Positions 7,566-13,991 of a stretch of DNA of 14,666 nt are shown here, in pieces. Position numbers and translations under genes: made by a program. The stretch spans positions 1 to 14,666 of the forward strand of contig CAVOHB010000008.1 in NCBI GenBank assembly GCA_963695705.1, written 5' to 3'. The stretch is from JBKPNJ01 sp963695705 (GTDB taxonomy: Bacteria > Actinomycetota > Actinomycetes > Propionibacteriales > Nocardioidaceae). Position 1 is the stretch's first letter. The number at the start of each line of letters is the position of its first letter. Below the pieces are notes generated by a model that was not told the DNA's origin, ran no database searches, and saw only the letters and a list, made by a program, of their open reading frames with translations.

Positions 7566-7594
7566 AAGATAACGGACATCGTCGGCGCCGGAAA
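7566..7594 (-). promoter_or_regulatory. Candidate promoter of the hydroxyproline gene pair
   Basis: On the minus strand a -35-like TTTCCG (plus 7589-7594) and a -10-like TATCTT (plus 7566-7571) are separated by exactly 17 bases. Transcription would start near 7559, leaving a leader of about 28 bases that carries the strong ribosome site before ATG 7531. The -10 matches the TAnnnT consensus; the -35 is poor. Confidence 0.35.
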
Positions 7595-7725
7595 GCTCAG
7601 GAGAGCGGCCGGCGGTCCGCGGTGACCCTCGTTGGAGTTCGCAGGTCAGAAATCGCTGTGCCGATGCCGGGTCGTGGGGCCATAGTGCTCGTTGGAGCTG
7701 GACGCGCGGAAGGAGGTGAGCCATC

Positions 7726-8262
7726 GTGTTCGATGAACCGGAACTGCACGTGATCAAGTTCCCTTGGAATCCCGAGCGGGAGGCCGAACGCGAACGGCAG
7801 CACGCCCAAATGCTGTGTCGCTATCGCGGCCAGGTGGCGATGACGCTGATCGAACTGGGTTCAACTCCGGGGAAGTGACCGCTTGGAGTGAGTCCATCCT
7901 CGACCGCCTGTTCATCGTCCTCCCCCGTGAGGGCGGCGCGCCATGCCGCTGCTGTTGCCATCCTCGGCTGCCTGACTCGGACTTCCACGACTACGGCTTC
8001 TCTTACGCCTGCCGCCTCACCACGGAGGAGCGTCGTCGGCACACCGACGAACGGCGAGCCCACCTCGCGGCCCTCTGGAACTCCGCAGCGGAGCGCGCGC
8101 GACGGCAGGCTGAGGAGAACGAGCTGGCGAGTTGGTTGGCCGGTCAGCACGACTTCGTGATCAGCCCTCCGAAGACAACAGATCGAGGTCATCGCCGCCG
8201 AGCTCGCCGCCGCGTCTTCCGCTCGCCTCGTTCATCACTCGCGCCTTGTCGGCACCACCTGA
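7726..8262 (+). pseudogene. Frameshifted gene of unknown function with a Cys/His-rich segment
   Basis: The GTG at 7726 has a near-perfect ribosome site, AGGAGGTGA (7711-7719), and reads VFDEPELHVIKFPWNPERE on to MTLIELG. This frame stops after about 50 codons. The next frame continues protein-like as FNSGEVTAWSESILDRLF, then a cluster CRCCCHP with a nearby His and Cys, then a charged helix (EERRRHTDERRAHLAALW, and ENELASWLAGQHDF). Near 8165-8175 the sequence returns to the first frame as ALRRQQIEVIAAELAAASSARLVHH and stops at TGA 8260-8262. Repairing one base near 7860 and one near 8170 gives a single protein of about 178 residues. The cysteine cluster could bind metal and the helices are coiled-coil-like, but I do not recognise the family. 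It is divergent from the hydroxyproline operon and convergent with the epoxide hydrolase gene. Confidence 0.55.
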
Positions 8263-8362
8263 GGACGTCGCCGGAGACGTCGCCGCGTGGCGGACCCAGT
8301 TCGACCAGGTCTACTTCACCACGGACAACCCCACCGTCCCACCGGTCAGCGCAAGCTGGTGA
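8246..8362 (+). CDS. Possible 38-residue ORF overlapping the broken gene
   Basis: A third frame is protein-like from about 8250, reading PEDVAGDVAAWRTQFDQVYF and ending PPVSASW with TGA at 8360-8362. A TTG at 8246 could start it, overlapping the upstream stop. It could be a small translationally coupled gene, or the true C-terminus of the broken gene after a third frameshift. Its last 17 bases overlap the 3' end of the epoxide hydrolase gene on the other strand. No family is recognised. Confidence 0.25.
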   Translation: MSAPPEDVAGDVAAWRTQFDQVYFTTDNPTVPPVSASW

Positions 8363-9467
8363 AGAATTCCGCGATGTCATTCGCCAACAGCTCTGGCTGT
8401 TCGGCCGCCGCGAAGTGTCCACCGCTCCGGTAGACGTTCCAGCGGCGGATTGCGTAGAGCCGCTCAAACCAGGATCGAGGCGGTTCCCCCTCCGAGACGA
8501 ACTCGTTCGGAAAGAGCGCCATGGCCGTCGGGACGCGGACAAGGTCATCCGGCCTGAGCGGCGTCCCGTGCCATCGGTTGTCGTAGTAGTCGCGCATCGA
8601 CGACGTGACGCAGCCAGTGACCCACCACACGGTCAGCAGCGTCAGCAGCGCCTCCCGGCCGAACGTCGCGTCCAGGTCGCCCCCGCTGTCGGACCATGAC
8701 CGCCACTTGTCCAGCACCCACGCGGCCAGGCCCGCCGGGGAGTCCGCTAGGGCGTATCCGAGCGTCTGCGGACGGGTGGATTGCACAGAGCTGTAGCCGC
8801 GCTCGACGCGGTCCCAGGCAGCGACGCGGTCGAGGTATGCACGCTCGTCCAGCGAAAGGGGCGCCGCGCCGGGCCCGGTGTACGGCGTCATCTCGGCCGT
8901 GCTGAGGTGTATGCCGACAAGGCTGTCCGGATGGGACAGTGCCATGTGGGTGGCCACTCCGGCGCCGAAGTCGGCACCGTACGCGCCGTACCGCGGATAG
9001 CCCAGTCCGTCCATGAGCCGATGGCAGACCTCGGCGACGTACGCCCGGTCGACTCCTGTCCGCCGAGGCCGTGACGAAAACGCGTACCCCGGCAGCGAAG
9101 GCACCACCAGGTCGAACCGGTCGCCGAGTCGGTCAACCAAGGGCAGCATCTCGACGAAGCTGCTCGGCCAGCCGTGCAGCAGGATGAGCGGGAGCCGCTC
9201 TCCGTACCCGCGGTGGCCCACGAAGTGAAGCCGAATCCCGTCGATGTCGGCAATGCAGTGGTCGTAGCGGTTGAGCCGCTCCTCCTGTGCTCTCCAGTCG
9301 AACCCGTCGGCCCAGTAGGTCAACAGATTCTGCAGGAACTCCCGGTCCACACCCTGGCTCCACGCGTTCCCGGGCGCGGCGTCGGGCCATCTCGTGCTGC
9401 GGATCCGGCGGCGCAGATCATCGAGGACATCATCGGGCACCTCGATGATGAACGGTTCGACGAGCAC
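8346..9467 (-). CDS. Epoxide hydrolase (EHN domain plus alpha/beta hydrolase)
   Basis: This 373-residue protein opens with the epoxide hydrolase N-terminal domain (FIIEVPDDVLDDLRRRI, then RWPDAAPGNAWSQGVD), followed by an alpha/beta hydrolase fold. Visible features are the oxyanion motif HGWP at 98-101, PSLPGYAFSS at 123-132, the predicted nucleophile Asp166 in GADFG, and the base His351 in GGHFAAAEQP. It is expected to open an epoxide to a diol in the cytoplasm. Family members usually have GGDWG around the nucleophile, so Phe for Trp is a minor variation. The start is GTG 9467, without a strong ribosome site. It lies downstream of the truncated aldehyde dehydrogenase on the same strand, 56 bases away, and so may be read from whatever promoter once served that gene. 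The natural substrate is unknown. Confidence 0.88.
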   Translation of the reverse strand: MLVEPFIIEVPDDVLDDLRRRIRSTRWPDAAPGNAWSQGVDREFLQNLLTYWADGFDWRAQEERLNRYDHCIADIDGIRLHFVGHRGYGERLPLILLHGWPSSFVEMLPLVDRLGDRFDLVVPSLPGYAFSSRPRRTGVDRAYVAEVCHRLMDGLGYPRYGAYGADFGAGVATHMALSHPDSLVGIHLSTAEMTPYTGPGAAPLSLDERAYLDRVAAWDRVERGYSSVQSTRPQTLGYALADSPAGLAAWVLDKWRSWSDSGGDLDATFGREALLTLLTVWWVTGCVTSSMRDYYDNRWHGTPLRPDDLVRVPTAMALFPNEFVSEGEPPRSWFERLYAIRRWNVYRSGGHFAAAEQPELLANDIAEFFTSLR

Positions 9468-9523
9468 CTCGCCATGCTAGGAGCGCCCTCGGCTTGGCCC
9501 GGCACCGCTGCGCGGAGGCATCC

Positions 9524-10171
9524 TCAGCCCTCGCGACGCTTGACCGATCGCGGGCTGAGGAAGCGGATCGAGCTCCAGACGGTCCCAATCTTGTCGTTGG
9601 TGCCCGACGCACGGGCTCCGCCGAACGGCTGCTGGCCCACCACGGCGCCGTTCGGCTTGTCGTTGATGGTCAGGTTGCCGGCCGTGTAGCGCAGCGCCTG
9701 GTCGGCCTCGACGATCGCCCGATCGTCGGTGCCGAAAACGGCACCGGTCAGGCCGTACGGTGTCGAGTCGTCGACGAGCTGCAATGTGGCCTCCCACTCG
9801 GCGTCGTCGTACACGTACACGGCCGTGACGGGCGCGAACAGCTCCTCGGTCATCGGCCACGACTTCGGATCCGCAACCTGCAGCACGGTCGGACGCACGA
9901 ACCAGCCCACGCGGTGGTCGGTGCTGCCGCCCGTCAGCACCAGTCGATCAGCGCGCGCCCGGGCGAGGGCATCGGCGTATTTGGCGAACTGTCGCGATGT
10001 GATGACCGCGCCGAGATCGGTTCCTGGAACCGTCGGATCGCCCACGGTCAGGGCTTCCGTGCGCGCCACCAGCCGGTCGCGGAACGCGGGCCACACCGAA
10101 CGCGGTACGTAGAGGCGACTCGCGGCCGAGCACTTCTGGCCCTGGTAGTTGTTCCGCGCTGATCCGCACAA
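9524..10171 (-). pseudogene. pruA: 1-pyrroline-5-carboxylate dehydrogenase, C-terminal remnant
   Basis: The 215 residues match the C-terminal part of the aldehyde dehydrogenase that oxidises glutamate semialdehyde to glutamate in proline breakdown. Diagnostic strings are YQGQKCSAASRLYVPRS (catalytic Cys14 here), STPYGLTGAVFGTDD, and the P5C dehydrogenase-specific NDKPNGAVVGQQPFGGARAS. Full-length enzymes have about 540 residues. The cofactor-binding two-thirds and the catalytic Glu are missing, and homology stops at about 10160, some 20 bases from the operator upstream of the divergent regulator. The C-terminus also deviates: after SPRSVK it lacks the usual tail ending in a PPTD-type stretch. 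The product would be inactive. A PucR-type regulator divergent from proline-catabolic genes is a familiar actinobacterial arrangement, so this looks like a proline locus with an internal deletion. Confidence 0.82.
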
Positions 10172-10181
10172 TCGTCGGCTG

Positions 10182-10201
10182 CCTTCGACAGTCGTCGAAG
10201 G
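10182..10201. promoter_or_regulatory. Palindromic operator candidate upstream of the PucR-type regulator
   Basis: CCTTCGAC (10182-10189), AGTC, GTCGAAGG (10194-10201) form a perfect palindrome with eight-base arms. It abuts the -10-like box of the regulator gene and lies upstream of the truncated dehydrogenase on the other strand. A site agreeing at 14 of 16 core positions recurs at 12241-12256. Binding by the adjacent regulator is inferred. Confidence 0.6.
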
Positions 10202-10202
10202 C

Positions 10203-10208
10203 TAGATT
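10203..10208 (+). promoter_or_regulatory. -10-like box for a probably leaderless regulator transcript
   Basis: TAGATT fits the actinobacterial -10 consensus TAnnnT and ends five bases before the GTG at 10214. No Shine-Dalgarno sequence lies between them, so a leaderless mRNA beginning at or next to the start codon is likely. The palindrome directly upstream would cover the space between the -35 and -10 regions. Confidence 0.4.
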
Positions 10209-10213
10209 GAACT

Positions 10214-11280
10214 GTGCCCGAGGATCCAGCGGACGGGCCCGAAGCCGACGGGCACGAAGAGGCCCAGGCGGCGGTCGACCAGCTGGCGGCCCGCCTCGAT
10301 ATGTCGGTGCTGGTCGAGGATCGCCGTCAGCGGCCGGTCTGGTGGGCGACGCGCGGTCCGGTCGACGCGACTCGGGTGCGCACCATCCTCAACCGGCGGG
10401 TGGATCCTCCGGTCGCTCGCGTGGTCAAGACGTTCGACCTCGCGAACGCCGTCGGACCCGTTCGGGTGCCGAGCATGCCCGAGCTCGACATGTGGGCGCG
10501 CTGGTGCGTGCCGCTGCGGGCCGAGGGCGAGCTGCTCGGGCTGCTCTGGGTGCTCGACCCCGACGACCGGGTGAGCTCAGGTGAGCTGCCGGCGATCGTC
10601 GAATGTGCGGCCCTGGCCGCCGATGTGCTGGCCCGCGCCGAGGTATCGCGCCGCGACGTCGCGCGGCGGCGTAACCGGCTCATCCGCGTTCTGTTGCGTG
10701 GCTCCGACTCGGCGGCGGCGTCGGAACTGATCACGGTCGAGCGGCTGCGCGTGGAGGCCCGTGTGCAGGTCGACAGTGGCGGGCGGCGGGGCGGCTGGCC
10801 GTTGCCCGGCGGGCTGCGGGCGCACATTGCCGGTGATCGGCCGCGGGCCGCGACCAGCGGAGCGCCCCTGCCCCTCGTCGAGCTCGCCGAGGCCGTTCGG
10901 CGAGCGCAGGCCACGCTGGCGGCCGTACGCGCCGGGGCGCAGCTCGACCCGGTGTCGTGGGACGCACTGGGCGCATGGCGCCTGGTCGTCGACGCGCCAG
11001 CCGACGTGACCGTCGCCCAGCTCCACCCGGCCGCCGAGACGCTGGCGGCCCTCCCCCGCGACGACCTGCTGACGACGGCGCGCACCGTTCTCGACCTCGG
11101 CGACGTCACCGCCGCCGCCGAGCGGCTGCACCTGCACCGCACGACGCTCTACTACCGCCTGGACCGGATCGCCGAGCTCACCGGGCGTCGACCTGCGCGA
11201 CGGCCGCACGCCGTACGGATCTGCAGCTCGCGCTCTGGCTCGACGCCTATCGGCGCGCCGCGCCGCCGGCCCCGGCGTGA
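10214..11280 (+). CDS. PucR-family transcriptional regulator with apparent C-terminal frameshifts
   Basis: From GTG 10214 the protein has a GAF-like or CdaR-like sensing region (about 20-140, including VLVEDRRQRPVWWATRGPVD and ELLGLLWVLDPDD), a linker, and the C-terminal PucR helix-turn-helix with DVTAAAERLHLHRTTLYYRL at about 295-320. Family proteins end with a conserved block like VDLRDGRTRTDLQLALWL. That block is present but split over three frames: one extra base near 11190 (GGGC) and another near 11213 (ACGCCGTACG) separate ELTG, VDLRDGRT and TDLQLALWLDAYRR, which stops at TGA 11278-11280. With both bases removed the protein is 354 residues. As written, the frame runs on past the HTH into antisense sequence to 11857. 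It is convergent with the dehydratase gene, with no gap. It probably controls proline or amino-acid catabolic genes through the TTCGAC palindromes. Confidence 0.75.
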
Positions 11281-12231
11281 TCATTCCGCGAGTAGTCCGG
11301 CGAGACGGTCGGCGGCGATGTTGCGGCCGGTGATGACGAACACGGTCGGTAGATCGGCGGGAATGTTGCCGGCCGCGGCCGCGGCGATGCCGACGGCGGC
11401 GGACCCCTCCGCGACGATGCCGTGTCGCAACGCGAGTTCTCGCACGGCCACGCGGATCGCGGCCTCGTCGGCCGCCGTGACATGGACACCGTGCTGGCTC
11501 AGGATCCGGGGGGTGATCGTGTCGGCGGCGATGTTGCCGGCCAGGCCGTCCGCGATCGTGGGCTCGACGTCGACGTCGATGACACGCCCGGCGCGCATGG
11601 ACGCGGACACGGCGCGCGACGCCTGCGCCTCGACGCCGATGACGCTGGCCCGTGCGGGAGCACCGAGCGCCGTCCCGGCTGCGAGTCCGCCGCCACCGAC
11701 CGGCACGACGATGCGGAACGGTCCGACGACCTGTTCGGCGACTTCGCCGACCACGGTGGCCTGTCCGGCGATGACGTCCGGGTGCGTGTACGCGGAGATG
11801 AACTCGGCGTTCGTCTGCTCCGCGATGCGGAGCGCGGCCTGCTCCGCCGCGTCGTAGCGGTCCCCGACCAGCAGCAGATCGATGTCGAAGCGGCGCAACG
11901 CCTCGACCTTGGCCGTCGAGGCGTTCTCCGGGACGACCACCGTGGCTCGAGCGTTCAGCCGCGTCGCGGCGAACGCGACACCGAGGCCGTGGTTCCCGGC
12001 GGAGGCCGTCACCACCGGGCGACCGTCGCGCACCGCCGTGGCCACGGCGGCCAGCGCCCCGCGCACCTTGAACGACCCGGTCGGCTGCAGCGACTCCAGC
12101 TTGAGGTACGTCGGGGGGTCGAAGCCGCCGAGGTCGACCCGAACGAGGGGCGTGCGATCAAGATGGGTCTGGACGACCGTTTGTGCCTCGGCCAGGCGCG
12201 TCGGCCAATCGATGTCCCTGCTGTTCGCCAT
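11281..12231 (-). CDS. PLP-dependent threonine/serine dehydratase-like enzyme
   Basis: This 316-residue fold-type II PLP enzyme has the Schiff-base lysine Lys55 in TGSFKVRGA, the substrate loop SAGNHG at 77-82, and the phosphate-binding GGGGL at 179-183. There is no C-terminal ACT domain, so it belongs with catabolic dehydratases and serine-racemase-like enzymes rather than feedback-inhibited biosynthetic threonine dehydratase. The likely reaction is deamination of a beta-hydroxy amino acid (threonine, serine or 3-hydroxyaspartate) to a 2-oxo acid and ammonia. The ATG at 12231 is preceded by AAGGAG, which overlaps one arm of the palindrome at 12239-12258, so a bound regulator would block both transcription and ribosome access. 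It diverges from the GMC oxidoreductase gene across 113 bases. Confidence 0.87.
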   Translation of the reverse strand: MANSRDIDWPTRLAEAQTVVQTHLDRTPLVRVDLGGFDPPTYLKLESLQPTGSFKVRGALAAVATAVRDGRPVVTASAGNHGLGVAFAATRLNARATVVVPENASTAKVEALRRFDIDLLLVGDRYDAAEQAALRIAEQTNAEFISAYTHPDVIAGQATVVGEVAEQVVGPFRIVVPVGGGGLAAGTALGAPARASVIGVEAQASRAVSASMRAGRVIDVDVEPTIADGLAGNIAADTITPRILSQHGVHVTAADEAAIRVAVRELALRHGIVAEGSAAVGIAAAAAGNIPADLPTVFVITGRNIAADRLAGLLAE

Positions 12232-12238
12232 GTCGTCT

Positions 12239-12258
12239 CCTTCGACAGAGGTCGAAAA
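12239..12258. promoter_or_regulatory. Second TTCGAC-GTCGAA operator candidate, dehydratase/GMC region
   Basis: TTCGAC (12241-12246), AGAG, GTCGAA (12251-12256) form a perfect six-base-arm palindrome, extended on the left by CC as in the site at 10182. The core differs from that site only in two central bases. It lies 7-27 bases upstream of the dehydratase ATG and about 90 bases upstream of the GMC start. A weaker palindrome, CGGAA-GG-TTCCG, follows at 12265-12276. Confidence 0.6.
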
Positions 12259-12344
12259 CTCCTACGGAAGGTTCCGCTCGGCGTCACTACCGACCCCTCC
12301 GCCGGGATCCCTAGCCTGACCAGGGAACACGAGAGGAGGATCCG

Positions 12345-13991
12345 GTGCCGACCTATGACTACATCGTGGTCGGGGCAGGGACGGCGGGCTGCGTCATGGC
12401 GAGCCGGCTCAGCGAGGACCCCGCCGTCTCGGTGCTGCTCATCGAGGCGGGAGGCAGCGATCGGACCCCGATGCTGATCATGCCGGCGGCCTTGCCCTTC
12501 GTCTACCAGAGCAAGCGGGTGCAGTGGGGCTACCGGTCCGGGCCCGAACCGGAGCTGGACGGCCGGGAAATCGACGAGAAGTCGGGCCGGGTCATGGGCG
12601 GGACGTCGTCGATCAACGCGATGATCTTCAACCGCGGCAACCCGCTCGACTACGACGGCTGGGCTGTCGACGGGCTGGTGGAGTGGGACTACGCCCACTG
12701 CCTGCCCTACTTCAAGCGGATGGAGACGTTTGCCGACGGACCCGACGAGTGGCGGGGAGGCTCCGGACCGATGCAGGTGAGCCGGTCGGAGGCGAAGCAC
12801 AGGCTGTATGACGCGCTGCTGGAGAGCGGTGAGCAGTCCGGTTGGGGGGTGACGAGCGACCACAACGGCTACCGCCAGGAGGGCATGCACATCGCCCAGG
12901 CGTCGATCCACCGCGGTCTGCGCTGGAGCACCAGCCGGGCTTACGTCCGTCCCGCAGTCCGCCGGTCGAACCTGCACGTCCTCAGCAAGACCCACGCCAC
13001 ACGCATCGTGATCGACCACGGAACGGCGGTCGGGATCGAGGTTGCCGACGGGCCGGGCGTCACCCGGATCAGCGCGCGGCGGGAGGTCGTCCTGTGCGCC
13101 GGCGCCTTCGGCTCGCCGAAGCTGCTCATGCTGTCCGGTACCGGCCCGGCCGACGAGCTGCGCCGGCACGGGATCCCCGTCGTCGCCGACGTGGCCCAGG
13201 TCGGGCAGAACCTGCAGAACCACCCGGGCGTCGACGTGCAGTGGGCCGCCGACCACTCCGACTCGCTGACCGCGGCGATTGGGGTCATCGGACGCGCCCG
13301 GCTGGCGGCAGAGTGGGGTCTGTTGCGCCGCGGGCTGGGTGCGACGAACTTCTTCGAGGCCGGCGCTTTCCTTCGCACCAACGACCAGGTCGCGTTCCCC
13401 GACATGCAGTACGAGTTCCTCGCCCTCACCCGCAGGCTGGTCAACGGCAGGCTGGTGCCGGTGCCGGGTTTCCAGTTCTGGATGGACTTGTCCCGACCGC
13501 ACAGTCGAGGGCACGTGACGCTGCGCTCGGCGGATCCCGCGGCACCGCCGCACATCGTGTTCAACCACCTCTCCGACCGACGCGACCTGACCGACCTGGT
13601 CGCCGGCATCCGGCTGATCCGCGAGATCGTCGCCCAACCGGCCTGGACGCGCTACAACCGGGGCGAGCTCACGCCCGGACCGGACGTCACCAGCGACGCC
13701 GAGCTCGAGGCCTTCGTCCGCCGCAAGCTCGGGACGTCGTACCACCCCTCCGGCACAGTCCGGATGGGAAGCGACGTTGAGGCTCCGGTCGACGCGGCGG
13801 GCCGGTTCCGCGCCGTCGCGGGGCTGCGGGTGGTCGACGCGTCGATCATGCCGAAGGTCGTCACGGCCAACCTCAACGCACCAGTGATGATGATGGCCGA
13901 GAAGATCGCCGACCAGATCCTGGGTCGACCAGCCCTGGCCGCCGATCACGTCGACGTCTACCGCAGAACCCAGCACCAGGACTCAAGGTGA
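12345..13991 (+). CDS. GMC-family FAD oxidoreductase (choline/alcohol dehydrogenase-like)
   Basis: This 548-residue flavoprotein is expected to oxidise an alcohol to an aldehyde, passing electrons to oxygen or the respiratory chain. Motifs are FAD-binding GAGTAG at 10-15, Glu34 binding ribose (LLIEAGG), GMC signature 1 GRVMGGTSSINAMIFNRGN at 81-99, signature 2 GAFGSPKLLMLSG near 255-268, and the catalytic His467 (YHPSGTVRMG) and Asn511 (TANLNAP) pair near the C-terminus. Length is typical. There is no signal peptide. GTG 12345 has the strong ribosome site GAGAGGAGG (12331-12339) five bases upstream. A possible -10, TAGCCT, lies at 12312-12317. The stop overlaps the next gene's GTG by three bases, so the two are translationally coupled. 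Choline dehydrogenase and alkanol dehydrogenase are both possible; the substrate is not determined. Confidence 0.9.
   Translation: MPTYDYIVVGAGTAGCVMASRLSEDPAVSVLLIEAGGSDRTPMLIMPAALPFVYQSKRVQWGYRSGPEPELDGREIDEKSGRVMGGTSSINAMIFNRGNPLDYDGWAVDGLVEWDYAHCLPYFKRMETFADGPDEWRGGSGPMQVSRSEAKHRLYDALLESGEQSGWGVTSDHNGYRQEGMHIAQASIHRGLRWSTSRAYVRPAVRRSNLHVLSKTHATRIVIDHGTAVGIEVADGPGVTRISARREVVLCAGAFGSPKLLMLSGTGPADELRRHGIPVVADVAQVGQNLQNHPGVDVQWAADHSDSLTAAIGVIGRARLAAEWGLLRRGLGATNFFEAGAFLRTNDQVAFPDMQYEFLALTRRLVNGRLVPVPGFQFWMDLSRPHSRGHVTLRSADPAAPPHIVFNHLSDRRDLTDLVAGIRLIREIVAQPAWTRYNRGELTPGPDVTSDAELEAFVRRKLGTSYHPSGTVRMGSDVEAPVDAAGRFRAVAGLRVVDASIMPKVVTANLNAPVMMMAEKIADQILGRPALAADHVDVYRRTQHQDSR

Noticed and set aside
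7628..7697. Repeated 10-mer CTCGTTGGAG at 7628 and 7688
   Set aside because: Two short copies 60 bases apart with no further symmetry; plausible by chance.
11281..11857. Extension of the PucR regulator frame to 547 residues
   Set aside because: Beyond about 11190 the frame is low-complexity antisense of the dehydratase, while the family's conserved end is found in the neighbouring frames and stops at 11280.
12308..12326. Inverted repeat TCCCT ... AGGGA before the GMC gene
   Set aside because: Five-base arms are too short to support a regulatory call.
12009..13976. A 655-codon open frame on the minus strand opposite the GMC gene
   Set aside because: It is a GC-rich antisense shadow with low-complexity, Arg/Asp/Val-rich translation and no motifs, while the plus strand carries a complete GMC enzyme.
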